A stretch of DNA of 64,000 nt from Symsagittifera roscoffensis (lineage: Eukaryota; Xenacoelomorpha; Acoela; Convolutidae). Each line of letters begins with the position of its first letter. Positions within the stretch are counted from its first letter, which is position 1. Location: contig NC_087063.1 in NCBI RefSeq assembly GCF_963678635.1, positions 45,552,101 to 45,616,100 of the forward strand, in the 5' to 3' direction. The notes under the pieces are model-generated. The model was not told the DNA's origin. It saw nothing but the letters and a program-made list of their open reading frames with translations, and made no database searches. The position numbers were made by a program, and so were the translations under genes. Shown piece by piece: positions 1-11,885 of this stretch.

Positions 1-330
1 TCCGTTGGATTCAGGCGCGTATCTAGGAATTTCTTGAGGGGGGCGGATTTTTTAGGTCGACAAAACTGATTTTCTGTGGTCTCATTAATCACTAAAAGAC
101 CTTAATTTGACTTAAGGCGTTTTAAGCACTTTTTGGAAAATTTCGAACAAAATATGGCGTTTTTTGGCGCGCGCTCCTCCCTCAAAATTAGTATAGATTG
201 GCGCCAAAGGCGCCTTTAGAAAAATTTTAAGGTGAGTGAGCCAGAACTCAAAGCAGTACAAAGGGAGGAGCCTTTGGGCCGGTAGGGGGTCGAATCCCTG
301 AGGGGGGGGGGGGCGTCAATTAGGCATAAT
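1..330 (-). repeat. hAT-like MITE, copy A (left end cut by window)
   Basis: This non-coding repeat shares blocks with four other places in the window: 605-985, 14384-14788, 41226-41396 and 54426-54755. The shared blocks are a terminal 'ggcggat' plus 'taggtcgac' block, a 'ggcgcgcgct' block, a 'gtcgaatccctga' block and a long G/C homopolymer near the other end. It lies in the opposite orientation to the copy at 14384. The outer terminus is degraded or beyond the window. Confidence 0.6.
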
Positions 331-604
331 CGACAAAAAGTTGTTTTCAAATTTCAAATGAAAAAAAAAATCACATTTTTTGAAACAGTTTTTTGCCAAG
401 GAAGTGCTGCATGAAGCTCTTATAACTAGTTTTTCGGTACAGTCAAGTTTTGCTAAAATATACTTCAATAATACAATTTTCTTTGTGAAATTATTCTTTG
501 AATAACGAACGCCTTGAAACAAACAGAGGATAGCCTTTTGCTGTACAACCATTTTTTTTGTTATGTTTCTAAGTAGTAGAAGGAAATCAAATCAAATAAA
601 GAAT

Positions 605-985
605 GATTTTCTCGAGGGAAGAGGAGGATTACTAAAACAAATTGACGACCTTTTTGTAGGTTGACCAAATTGATTTTCCGAGATCTCCTAAAACACTAAA
701 AATACCCTATTTTGGCCTAATTTTTTGCGCCGGAAGCAATTTTTTGAAAAAACAGGTCAAAAAGCCGTTTTTGGGCCTTTGTAAAGAAAATTTTAACAAA
801 AAAATCACGTTTTTTGGCGCGCGCTCTCCCTCAAAATTAATATATATTGGCGTCAAAGGCGCCTTCACAAAAAATGTAGGGTCGGTCCGACAAAAATGTA
901 TTTCTTAAAAAGTACCAAAAGGGGGACCCTTTGGGTCGGCTGGGGGTCGAATCCCTGAAGAAGGGACGCCCCCCCCCCTCCAAAA
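605..985 (-). repeat. hAT-like MITE, copy B
   Basis: This is the second copy of the same family, with the same order of blocks: 'aggttgaccaaattgatttt', 'ggcgcgcgct', 'ggcgtcaaaggcgcctt', 'gggaccctttgggtcgg', then a C-run. It is diverged from copy A and its termini are poorly preserved. No coding capacity is seen. Confidence 0.6.
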
Positions 986-1129
986 AATAAGGTGTCTCAT
1001 CTAATACTATAAATTATTTGCCTTACTTTCACTTCGCGTTTCCTTTTTTGTTTTTTTGTTGTTCTGCTAAAAAAAATCCTCTGCCCAAATTTTTTGGCCT
1101 ATTCTTTATCGGCTTAATGACCTATTTTT

Positions 1130-2130
1130 GGGTCGTTTCAAGGGAAGCACAATGTTACCCCCGCGAAAACTACCCCTCTCAAATCAGAGTTTTTGATTCG
1201 AATGACTATAACGGTTTTGAAAAGCTCACTGCAAAAGCTGATACGCCTAAATTTTTAATTTTATACAGTTTTGACCCTCGGAATTGTCATTTTTTTTTAC
1301 CGTTTTGTGAATATTTTTGACTTTTATCGAAAAGTAACCTCTCAAAACTTAGTGTTGTGGGTTCAATGTAGATAACAAGTAGTGGGAAGCTCCACTGCAT
1401 TAACGACACCTCACATAGGTTTTCACACAAAAAGTTATTGTCCTTGGAAACGTCAAATTTTTTTTGTTTCTTTTGACCGTTTTTCAAACTTTCCGAGTAC
1501 TCTCAAAAACTACCCTGCCATATCTGATTGTTTAAGTCAATTCAAAATATGGAATGAATGAAGCTCATTTGCTTATGCAACTACGCCCTAATTTTTCTGA
1601 CACCAAGAGTTATGGCTCTCGGAAAAGTAAAAGTTTCTCTTTTTCGACCGTTTTTTGAAAGTTTCTGACTTTTCTTGAGAACTACCCTCCAAATATGAGG
1701 TTTTGAGTTCAATAGAAAATAAAGGTTGCGTGAGTCCCTTCTGCGAAAGCGGTCACGCCCGATTTGTTCATACAAGAAGCTATGATACTCGAAAATGTTA
1801 AATTTTGGATTTGTTGAACGTTTTCAGGGCTTTTCTCGCTAACTATCCTGCCAAATTTGATATCATAGGTTTAATCGAAACGACAGGTTAATGAAAACCT
1901 ACCTTTATTTTTGGCTGTGCCAAATTTAATTACAAAAAAAGTTATGGCATTAAAAAAAAAGTCTTGAAAATTTGGCATTTTTTGGAAACTTTTTGACTTT
2001 ACGCGAAAACTACCGTGCCAGATCTCAGGTTGCGTTCAATCGAGAAACTGGGTTTCGGTTACTTTCTCTGCTTAAGCGGCCACAACCTGCTTTTTTCTGA
2101 AAAATATTTGGATTTTGGAACTTGTTTTAA
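1130..2130. repeat. Imperfect tandem repeat, unit about 160 bp
   Basis: About six diverged units follow each other. Each reads roughly: 'actaccctccaaat' or a variant, then 'tttgagttcaat', then a 'gaaagcggtcacg' type block, then 'aagttatggc', then 'tttttgaccgtttt'. Units begin near 1165, 1325, 1505, 1680, 1845 and 2010. Divergence is high, so the array is old. The short ORFs in it are chance readings. Confidence 0.55.
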
Positions 2131-3582
2131 CCGGTTTTTTTTTTAGAATTTGCTACCGTTATTTAGAAAATTATTTAGACCGGTTTCGATAATTGGTCCT
2201 GTAGAAGCAGCGACTGCCCATTTTTTTAAGAGAAATATTATCTCCTTGAGAATATTGATTATCAAAGTTTGAGAAATAACACAATTAAATCTCAGCTGAA
2301 AAGTTCAATTGAAAGAACCGGTTGCTATAATCGTTCCTGCAGAAGCGGCGACTCCATAACTTTTTATGAGAAATTTTATCTCCTTGAGAAAATTGATTGT
2401 CTCAAAATTTGAAATCACAATTCTCATGCCGCATCAGTATATTAATTTCATTCAATATCAAACACGAATCTCCTGTTTCAGCTGGGCTCCTAGTTGTTTT
2501 CCTCTCGAGACATACGAAAATTTTGGTTCACTTATTTTTTTTTCACTATTTAAAATTTCAGTATTCTTATATATTTTAATGTTTGTGTGGTATCGTAAGT
2601 GATGCGAAGTTCCGCATTGCCTATGTGTTTAAATTCTTATCAAACTGAATTCAATTGAGAAAATGAAGCACAATATGCCCTCAATGTGAAAAAGAGCATT
2701 TGACTCAAAAAAGTTTTGACGGTGGTTCAGTTTCAAAAAAGGATCTTATTTTTTTGAAAGATTTATCAAATAAAAAAAATATCAGTTTTTTATAAAATGG
2801 TAATTTAAAAACCGATCAGAAAGACATCAACATTATCAAATGACGATGGTCTGATTGAAGACGCATAAATAGCTTGTGTAATTTTTTTCATAAAGAATCA
2901 AAAAAGTTATTCACGCTCAAATTTCAATTATGTGGCTGGACTTGATTTTTTAAAGTTCAGTGTGAAATCATTTGCTAATGGGAAGGCAAATTCCATCAGA
3001 GCGAAAAAATGTGAATTACGGTATGAAAAATGGATTTTAATCATTAGGATTTTCAGCCGACTAAAAAATAAATCTAATGATCCAGTTTTTTTTTTTTCAA
3101 ATTTGGTTATTTTTTTTTCAAAATAGTTACCATCATAAAAAATTTTATAAGTTCAAGGAGTTTTAAAATAATGTTTTGTCTGTGAATTTTGAAAGTTGAA
3201 ATTTTTTTGTCTCCTCATGTTCATTTACTTTTTTCTTACTGTCTGTTGACGATGTTTCGTTTTATTGACTCTTATCCAACTCTCGGATGGTTATGTTTTT
3301 TTATTTTGACCAGATGGCAAGAAACTTACTGCTCTGTTGTATTTTTCACGGCAAAATTTGGTACCACAAATATATTATTAATGGGTTCGAGTGATATATC
3401 ATATAGACCATTTTCTACCTTGATTCAAGCTGTTCTTCCGGTTTTTAGTTTTACTTTTTATTCGCTCATAGCGATGTTTTACAGCAATGTTTTTGTTCGA
3501 TTTTCTCTTGCAATTGTTACTGGCCGAAATTTTCCGTGCTGAAGAGTATTTATACTAAGCTTGAGTGTGATGGATGCCGTAA
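2131..3582. other. AT-rich non-coding DNA
   Basis: No recognisable gene, exon or repeat family is seen here. A 117-codon opening at 3189-3542 has low-complexity hydrophobic composition and no family resemblance. The stretch is probably intron or intergenic DNA upstream of the ankyrin exon at 7334. Confidence 0.4.
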
Positions 3583-6500
3583 TATTCTTCAAATATTTGT
3601 CTATCTTATTTAATATTTTGTCTCCTTATATTCCTCAAATATTTGTCTATCTTATTTAATATTTTGTCTCCTTATATTCTTCAAATATTTGTCTATCTTA
3701 TTTAATATTTTGTCTCCTTATATTCTTCAAATATTTGTCTATCTTATTTAATATTTTGTCTCCTTATATTCTTCAAATATTTGTCTATCTTATCTAATGT
3801 TTTGTCTCCTTATATTCTTCAAATATTTGTCTATCTTATTTAATATTTTGTCTCCTTATATTCTTCAAATATTTGTCTATCTTATTTAATATTTTGTCTC
3901 CTTATATTCTTCAAATATTTGTCTATCTTATTTTATATTTTGTCTCCTTATATTCTTCAAATATTTGTCTATCTTATTTAATATTTTGTCTCCTTATATT
4001 CTTCAAATATTTGTCTATCTTATTTAATATTTTGTCTCCTTATATTCTTCAAATATTTGTCTATCTTATTTAATATTTTGTCTCCTTATATTCTTCAAAT
4101 ATTTGTCTATCTTATTTAATATTTTGTCTCCTTATATTCTTCAAGTATTTGTCTATCTTATTTAATATTTTGTCTCCTTATATTCTTCAAATATTTGTCT
4201 ATCTTATTTAATATTTTGTCTCCTTATATTCTTCAAATATTTGTCTATCTTATTTAATATTTTGTCTCCTTATATTCTTCAAATATTTGTCTATCTTATT
4301 TAATATTTTGTCTCCTTATATTCTTCAAATATTTGTCTATCTTATTTAATATTTTGTCTCCTTATATTCTTCAAATATTTGTCTATCTTATTTTATATTT
4401 TGTCTCCTTATATTCTTCAAATATTTGTCTATCTTATTTTATATTTTGTCTCTTTATATTCTTCAAATATTTGTCTATCTTATTTAATATTTTGTTTCCT
4501 TATATTCTTCAAATATTTGTCTATCTTATTTAATATTTTATCTCCTTATATTCTTCAAATATTTGTCTATCTTATTTAATATTTTGTCTCCTTATATTCT
4601 TCAAATATTTGTCTATCTTATTTAATATTTTGTCTCCTTATATTCTTCAAATATTTGTCTATCTTATTTTATATTTTGTCTCCTTATATTCTTCAAATAT
4701 TTGTCTATCTTATTTAATTTTTTGTCTCCTTATATTCTTCAAATATTTGTCTATCTTATTTAATATTTTGTCTCCTTATATTCTTCAAATATTTGTCTAT
4801 CTTATTTAATATTTTGTCTCCTTATATTCTTCAAATATTTGTCTATCTTATTTAATATTTTGTCTCCTTATATTCCTCAAATATTTGTCTATCTTATTTA
4901 ATATTTTGTCTCCTTATATTCTTCAAATATTTGTCTATCTTATTTAATATTTTGTCTCCTTATATTCTTCAAATATTTGTCTATCTTATTTAATTTTTTG
5001 TCTCCTTATATTCTTCAAATATTTGTCTATCTTATTTTATATTTTGTCTCCTTATATTCTTCAAATATTTGTCTATCTTATTTAATATTTTGTCTCCTTA
5101 TATTCTTCAAGTATTTGTCTATCTTATTTAATATTTTGTCTCCTTATATTCTTCAAATATTTGTCTATCTTATTTAATATTTTGTCTCCTTATATTCTTC
5201 AAATATTTGTCTATCTTATTTAATATTTTGTCTCCTTATATTCTTCAAATATTTGTCTATCTTATTTAATATTTTGTCTCCTTATATTCTTCAAATATTT
5301 GTCTATCTTATTTAATATTTTGTCTCCTTATATTCTTCAAATATTTGTCTATCTTATTTAATATTTTGTCTCCTTATTTTCTTCAAATATTTGTCTATCT
5401 TATTTTATATTTTGTCTCCTTATATTCTTCAAATATTTGTCTATCTTATTTAATATTTTGTCTCCTTATATTCTTCAAATATTTGTCTATCTTATTTAAT
5501 ATTTTATCTCCTTATATTCTTCAAATATTTGTCTATCTTATTTAATATTTTGTCTCCTTATATTCTTCAAATATTTGTCTATCTTATTTAATATTTTGTC
5601 TCCTTATATTCTTCAAATATTTGTCTATCTTATTTTATATTTTGTCTCCTTATATTCTTCAAATATTTGTCTATCTTATTTAATTTTTTGTCTCCTTATA
5701 TTCTTCAAATATTTGTCTATCTTATTTAATATTTTGTCTCCTTATATTCTTCAAATATTTGTCTATCTTATTTAATATTTTGTCTCCTTATATTCTTCAA
5801 ATATTTGTCTATCTTATTTAATATTTTGTCTCCTTATATTCTTCAAATATTTGTCTATCTTATTTAATATTTTGTCTCCTTATATTCTTCAAATAATTGT
5901 CTATCTTATTTAATATTTTGTCTCCTTATATTCTTCAAATATTTGTCTATCTTATTTAATATTTTGTCTCCTTATATTCTTCAAATATTTGTCTATCTTA
6001 TTTAATATTTTGTCTCCTTATATTCTTTAAATATTTGTCTATCTTATTTAATATTTTGTCTCCTTATATTCTTCAAATATTTGTCTATCTTATTTAATAT
6101 TTTGTCTCCTTATATTCTTCAAATATTTGTCTATCTTATTTAATGTTTTGTCTCCTTATATTCTTCAAATATTTGTCTATCTTATTTAATATTTTGTCTC
6201 CTTATATTCTTCAAATATTTGTCTATCTTATTTAATATTTTGTCTCCTTATATTCTTCAAATATTTGTCTATCTTATTTTATATTTTGTCTCCTTATATT
6301 CTTCAAATATTTGTCTATCTTATTTAATATTTTGTCTCCTTATATTCTTCAAATATTTGTCTATCTTATTTAATATTTTGTCTCCTTATATTCTTCAAAT
6401 ATTTGTCTATCTTATTTAATATTTTGTCTCCTTATATTCTTCAAATTTTTGTCTATCTTATTTAATATTTTGTCTCCTTTTATTCTTCAAATATTTGTCT

Positions 6501-7102
6501 ATCTTATTTAATATTTTGTCTCCTTATATTCTTCAAATGTTTGTCTATCTTATTTAATATTTTGTCTCCTTGTATTCTTCAAATATTTGTCTATCTTATT
6601 TAATGTTTTGTCTCCTTATATTCTTCAAATATTTGTCTATCTTATTTAATATTTTGTCTCCTTATATTCTTCAAATATTTGTCTATCTTATTTAATATTT
6701 TGTCTCCTTATATTCTTCAAATATTTGTCTATCTTATTTTATATTTTGTCTCCTTATATTCTTCAAATATTTGTCTATCTTATTTAATATTTTGTCTCCT
6801 TATATTCTTCAAATATTTGTCTATCTTATTTAATATTTTGTCTCCTTATATTCTTCAAATATTTGTCTATCTTATTTAATATTTTGTCTCCTTATATTCT
6901 TCAAATTTTTGTCTATCTTATTTAATATTTTGTCTCCTTTTATTCTTCAAATATTTGTCTATCTTATTTAATATTTTGTCTCCTTATATTCTTCAAATGT
7001 TTGTCTATCTTATTTAATATTTTGTCTCCTTGTATTCTTCAAATATTTGTCTATCTTATTTAATATTTTGTCTCCTTATATTCTTCAAATATTTGTCTAT
7101 TA
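3583..7102. repeat. 46-bp satellite array, about 76 copies
   Basis: A 46-bp unit, containing 'aaatatttgtctatctta' followed by 'tttaatattttgtctcctta', repeats head to tail with few substitutions. Variant markers such as 'taatgttttg' (6142 and 6602) and 'aaatttttgtc' (6444 and 6904) recur exactly 460 bp apart. This shows a higher-order repeat of ten units at the right end. The 66-codon openings within it arise from the repeat (three units make 46 codons) and are not genes. The array lies about 230 bp upstream of an ankyrin exon, so probably in its intron. Confidence 0.95.
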
Positions 7103-7333
7103 AAAAGAAGATATCTCCATATGATGCAAGTTTGTTTTTTTACCTTTAGTCTATTTGAAACGAAAAATCATATGACCGTGAGCTCAGTTTTGTAGATTTT
7201 GCTCGCTATTAAAAATTTTGTTTGTTTTAATTAAATCGGCTAATTTGATCAAAAAGTTCAATCACCATTTTTCTCAACGTTTCTTTATCGTTTTGGTTTA
7301 AACTATTTGTCTATTTTTTCACTTGTACTTTAG

Positions 7334-7702
7334 TGGCAACAAAGAAGCCGTCAAATGGCTCATGATTAAAGGATGCGTGCTGAACTACCGCGATAGTCTG
7401 GACCGAACCCCTGCCGACGTTGCCTCTCTGAACGACCACGACACTATCTCGATTTTAATTGCCAAATGCGTGAATAGACTGAAACAGAGCCAGGACATAG
7501 TTGAAATAATTACAGATACAGATTTATCCGCAGCTGTGAGTCCCATGTCCAGTTTAACAGCCAACGGACCAGAGATTCTGGACAGTTTGACCCATCAGGT
7601 TAAGAGTAATCAAGGCGATATAGGTGACCTCCACGGGGCTATTGCACGCAATGATGAAAATGAAGTGAGGAGCATTTTGAAGGGAAAACCGCATTTGGTC
7701 AA
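7334..7702 (+). CDS. Ankyrin-repeat protein, internal exon 1 of 4 visible
   Basis: The exon is bounded by 'tactttag' and 'gtaagt'. It opens with one base completing a codon and ends with two bases of a codon (phase 2 on both sides). It encodes an ankyrin repeat (GNKEAVKWLMIKG... NYRDSLDRTPADVASLNDHD), a 'CVNRLK' helix and a polar linker, then starts a new repeat (DIGDLHGAIARNDENEV). The repeat plus CV-LK helix closely resembles the terminal exon at 11572-11776, so the protein is built from duplicated modules. Earlier exons are not visible; the upstream intron holds the satellite. Ankyrin repeats are protein-binding solenoids. The specific function is unknown. Confidence 0.8.
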
Positions 7703-8559
7703 GTAAGTATTACCCAATAACTGTCCTGTTTACTCTTTCTGAAAACTTAACAAATGTAAAGTTTTTAAAAGACAGGTATAGTCATTTACTCAGATTGGTC
7801 GCATTACTTGTTTTAGCTCAAAATTATGCGTTCAGCTTTCTTTTTGAAACAGTTCACCGATTTTGAAAGAAAAATTTGTTATCTGGACATCATAAATCAG
7901 TAGACTTCTGAACCAAAAATTTCAATTTTACACTTTGTTTCGTGATGATTTATTTTTTTTCAAACGATAAAATGTGACGTGATGGTTCAATTAAGCCTAT
8001 TGTTCTTGCTTCAAAATAGAAGTGATTGTTTTTCCTTCATATTTTATATTCCTTTTATATACACCTGCTTTTCAGTTTAGAACCGATTTGTGTTAAGTTG
8101 AGCTCATTTGTAGGTAATAAGCAATAAGCAACAACAGCCAAGCAACAAAACACGCTTAAATTGTTATGTTTAACGTTTGTTTTGGCTCCCTTGTTGCTTT
8201 TTTTCTGTTTTGGTTTGAGAGCCAAATAAGTCTAACCGCTGGCGTGAAAAAAAAAGCTGTTTCCAACGTGGAAAATAAAATCATGCTTGCATTCAATTTG
8301 ATAGCTTCCAAAACTTAAATGATGAGCATTTGAAAAGTGAAAGATAATTGAAATTATATTAAATGTTTAACCTTCATATTTTGAGAAATTTTTGAACCGA
8401 AAATTGCTGTCCAAATAAATTTAATTTTGCAACTGAATTCAAAATTGATTAAAAAACCCGGGTTAAAATGACGTGAAGTGTAAAAGAGTCGTGAAGACAG
8501 TGTTGGCATGTAAACTAGCTGAAGTATAAACCAGCCGAAAATACGTACCCGGGTTGACG

Positions 8560-10215
8560 AAAAATGCTTATCATACAATTTCCTACAGTTCCGTAGATTC
8601 AGAAAATTGTAAGAAAACTCTAGGAAAAACATTTTTTCATATATGGAAATTGTACGATAAACCTTTTTGCATATTTGAATATTGTATGACAAGCGTTTTT
8701 CTTATATGGAAGTTGTATGATGGGTGTTTTGTCATTTATGATAACTTTATGACAAACGATTTTTGTTTTAAATTTGTAATATTAAATGAGGTAAAATTTA
8801 CATTACAACCATTCCATAAATCGCGCAATCTGTGAACAGAGAAGACCTGCGAAAAATTAGAGCACTTTAGAGGTAGCAACCTCAATTTCTTCATTTCTTG
8901 CAGGCGAATCTTTTCAACTCTTGAGAGAGCAACCAAGTGCTAAGCTTAATCCTAGGGACCAATACCAAAGGGGTGTTGGCTCACACATAAAAAAAACTGT
9001 CAATTTGTTAGGGATGCACTCTCTAGCGTACGTCCTTCAGCTCTGACAGGAAGCCGTCATTCACCAGTTCTGCCCTCGACATACAATCATTTCCTATAGA
9101 AACCTTTTTTACACGTGCCAGAAACAATATATAATCTGAATTGAGCATGGAAACATATTTTCTTATTTGATATTGCTTTGTGACTAAACTTTAGAATTTC
9201 TACACAATTGACAAAAACTCACTTTAAAGGCCATCATAGGAATGATTAATCAGAAGATCTGGTCGAAAGTCAGCCAAGAAATGGCGCTCAGAAGCACAAT
9301 GGTCCGCTGATTAATTTAGTGAAAACATAACAGTAATGTGCTTCTCGGTGCCATCGGTTGGCGTGTTTTCGGCATAGTCTTCTCAGACGCGAGTCATATG
9401 GTGGTCTTCAAAATCAATTTCAGCCAGTTGAATCGTTATCCTGAAAAAAAAATTTGTTCCACGACCATTTTTAACTCGTCAACACGACTAATTTGGATAC
9501 AACGAACTAAAATACCCTCTTGAAACGAAAAACGGCCTAAACTCGTGTTTTAGAACGTGGAAACGTTTTCAAGAGGCATCTGAAACACTGACACTTTCGG
9601 AAAACAAAATGTTTACCATATAACTTTCATTTGCATAATTTGCTTGATAATGTTTTCAACAAAAGATTTAGGAAAAGACCAATCTCATCAAATTGAGACA
9701 CTATCAAAATTTGCTTAATTATAATTTAAAAAAACATTCTGTAAGCATTTTTGATATGTTGAAAGTTTTTTGAAAGAAATGCTTGTCATAGAAATATCAT
9801 ATATTGAAGTTGCAAGATAAGCATTTTCTAGCTCCAAATTGAAAATTTGTTGGTGACTAGTGCTTTCAGTTGAGCAAAAAGCGCTCCTAACTAATAAAAA
9901 TTCAATTACAATCAATTTTAAAAGGTTTCTGAAAACTTTGTCTTTTATAGAAAAGCGCTTGTCATTCAATTTTCATATATGGAAATTGTATGATAAACGT
10001 TTTTTCCCAAAAATTAGAAAATACATTTTTCCACGCCAGACTGTTTTAATTGGATCAATTAGCCGCAAAAATTAGTTCGAACTTTTTTCTAATCATTTTT
10101 TGAAATTGTATGAAAAATGTATGATTAACATTTTTGCATACATTCGATGCATGGAATTGTATGATGAGCATTTTCAGTGTATGGAATTCTAAGATAAGTA
10201 TTTTCCGTTTGTGGA
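8560..10215. repeat. Interspersed short repeat ('atggaaattgtatgataa' motif)
   Basis: Six or more imperfect copies of a roughly 45-base motif combine a 'tttttcatatatgga' part with a 'ttgtatgataaacg' part. They occur in two clusters, about 8570-8760 and 9780-10210. Spacing is irregular, and the motif does not form an ORF. Confidence 0.45.
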
Positions 10216-10234
10216 GATCAACCGGGGTAATTGT

Positions 10235-10395
10235 TATTTGATACAGTTGTAATTATTGTAATTATTACTATAATATTATTGTAATTATTATTACTATAAT
10301 ATTATTGTAATTTTATTACTATAATATTATTGTAATTATTATTACTATAATATTATTGTAATATAATTACTATTATTGTAGTTATTGTAATAGTT
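10235..10395. repeat. AT-rich simple tandem repeat
   Basis: Repeats of an 'attattgtaattattacta' type run across this span with small length changes. It is microsatellite-like and lies in the ankyrin intron. Confidence 0.75.
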
Positions 10396-10541
10396 ACAAA
10401 AGTTACACAAGCTTCATTCATGTGGCTTGTTTTTGGCTGGTTCATATACTCTGCGCATTTTCGGTTGGTTTTGTACTTCGGCTAGTTTATTTACCCGCAA
10501 GAAAACAGTGTTAATGTGAAATGGTAATGGTCCTTTTTCAG

Positions 10542-10611
10542 TCTTCCGAACAACAAGGGCGAGACGGCCATCCATGTGGCTACTATCAACAAGAGGCCCA
10601 ACATAACCCAG
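10542..10611 (+). CDS. Ankyrin-repeat protein, exon 2 of 4
   Basis: A 70-bp exon with acceptor 'tttttcag'. Its first base completes the asparagine codon begun in exon 1. It then reads LPNNKGETAIHVATINKRPN and ITQ, a textbook ankyrin turn and first helix. The exon ends after 'cag' and the next bases are 'gcaagc', which would be a GC-type 5' splice site (CAG|GCAAG). Joining to the exon at 10877 gives an ITQ-LLS helix typical of ankyrin repeats and keeps the frame. Confidence 0.78.
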
Positions 10612-10876
10612 GCAAGCAAACTCAGTTGCACATTCTTACCTTTCTCTCGAGTAATAAACTTTGTCATATATTTGTTATTATGAAACTCAAGAAAAGTCTT
10701 ATGATAAGCATAGATAGAATATGTATTATTATAATATGTAATATAATTAAATTTTCCGCAAACTGAACTTCCTATTTGTTTTAGCCCATGTTTCCACTGA
10801 AGAAAGTGTTCTTAAACTACAAGCCCGTTTCATACGTTCTAGTTCATTGTTTTGAAAGTAGTTTTTTATATTTTAG

Positions 10877-11052
10877 CTGCTGTCCACAATGGGTTCTGAG
10901 TTGGCCCAGGCGACTGTGTCTGGATTGCAGCCGATCCATCTGGCAGTGCTTAGTGAACACATTCCCTCTCTGGACATGCTGATTGATCTTGATGTGGACA
11001 TAGACGCCAAGACTCCACAGGCCAACACTCCACTACACCTCGCGGCCGAAAG
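10877..11052 (+). CDS. Ankyrin-repeat protein, exon 3 of 4
   Basis: Acceptor 'tattttag', donor 'gaaag|gttaac'. The exon encodes LLSTMGSELAQATVSGLQ and then an ankyrin repeat (PIHLAVLSEHIPSLDMLI, DLDVDIDAK, NTPLHLAAER). It enters in phase 0 and leaves in phase 2, matching its neighbours. It is clean, with no stops. Confidence 0.82.
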
Positions 11053-11571
11053 GTTAACAGATATTAACAATGACAAAAACGTTTTTGTATTTGTATAATT
11101 AAATATTTTCAAAAAAATCGATAAAAACCTAAATGCTCTCCTGTATATATTATATTTATCCTAGGAAACATCATCACTTAAAAACAATTCGACCTCTGAG
11201 AAAAATATAGATCTGCACTGTGTATAGTAAGTAAAGTTATACTGGGAAACACCATCGTTTTTTTTGGAAATTGATTTTTGTGAAAAAATCTCTTGCACAA
11301 GGCACTTGAAATGATTTGTACGGAACATTCTGAGGAATCGTTCGTGATTCTCCATCAATCAAAATGGTACCATATCTCGTCTTCCTTCAGTTTCAATGAA
11401 TCTTCAGGTAACCTGTTCCATGTTTTCACGCTGTCTAATGTAGTTCCGGGCCATATCCTCAATATTGCAAAAATCTACAAATCGACATGAATACAGTGAC
11501 ATTTGTATTTTAATGGATCTTCTGAAACTCTCGAAGCCTCAGTAGTTGAATTGTTGCTTTCTTTTTTTCAG

Positions 11572-11776
11572 GGGTCTGTTGAGTAGTGTCAAGTGGCTTA
11601 TAGATCAAGGAGCGGTGCTCAACTTCCGCAATGGACAAAGGAAGAACCCGATGGACCTAGCCATAGAGAAGGGCCACACATCCATAGCCAACCTCATCCA
11701 GGCTTGTGTGAGCAAACTGAAGAATGGCGAAGACGTGACAGAGATACTCAAACAGTATCCTCAAAGTTCCTCATAG
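11572..11776 (+). CDS. Ankyrin-repeat protein, terminal exon with stop
   Basis: Acceptor 'tttttttcag'. The first base completes an arginine codon from exon 3. The exon encodes the last ankyrin repeat (GLLSSVKWLIDQGAVLNFRN, PMDLAIEKGHTSIANLI), a 'CVSKLK' helix and a short serine-rich tail, ending in TAG at 11774-11776. It is a paralogous module of the exon at 7334. The stop lies inside the first unit of a 43-bp tandem repeat that also supplies the 3' end. Confidence 0.82.
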
Positions 11777-11885
11777 TTCAGAGTGGAAAAAATAAGTATC
11801 CTCAAACAGTTCCTCATAGTTCAGAGTGGAAAAAATAAGTATCCTCAAACAGTTCCTCATAGTTCAGAGTGGAAAAAATAAAATT
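11757..11885 (+). repeat. 43-bp tandem repeat (3 copies) over the stop codon and 3' end
   Basis: The unit 'tatcctcaaa...gttcctcatag ttcagagtggaaaaaataa' is present three times. The first copy holds the last codons and stop of the ankyrin gene. The last copy ends in 'aaaaaataaaatttt', supplying an AATAAA polyadenylation signal at 11877-11882. The first copy lacks a short 'ca' insert present in the other two. Confidence 0.85.
11877..11882 (+). terminator. Polyadenylation signal AATAAA
   Basis: A canonical AATAAA lies about 100 bases after the ankyrin-gene stop codon, created by the last unit of the 43-bp tandem repeat. Confidence 0.55.

Larger units (their letters stand above)
7703..10541. other. 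Intron of the ankyrin gene
   Basis: AT-rich and non-coding. It holds an imperfect interspersed motif around 'atatggaaattgtatgataa' (8640-8760 and 9780-10200), and a simple AT-rich tandem stretch of 'attattgtaattattacta' type at about 10235-10395. No further exon is supported. Confidence 0.5.

Noticed and set aside
3189-3542. 117-codon hydrophobic ORF as a membrane protein
   Set aside because: It is a low-complexity T/A-rich chance opening, with no splice context or family resemblance.
3873-6879. Many identical 66-codon ORFs as a gene family
   Set aside because: They are readings of the 46-bp satellite: three units give 138 bases, a multiple of three. There are no starts, splice sites or conserved family behind them.
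3583-7102. CRISPR-like array
   Set aside because: Units are contiguous with no unique spacers, and the context is eukaryotic with spliced genes.
10784-10826. Extra ankyrin-gene exon (MFPLKKVFLNYKP)
   Set aside because: It has an acceptor but no good donor and would break the ankyrin helix. Direct joining of 10611 to 10877 restores a normal repeat.
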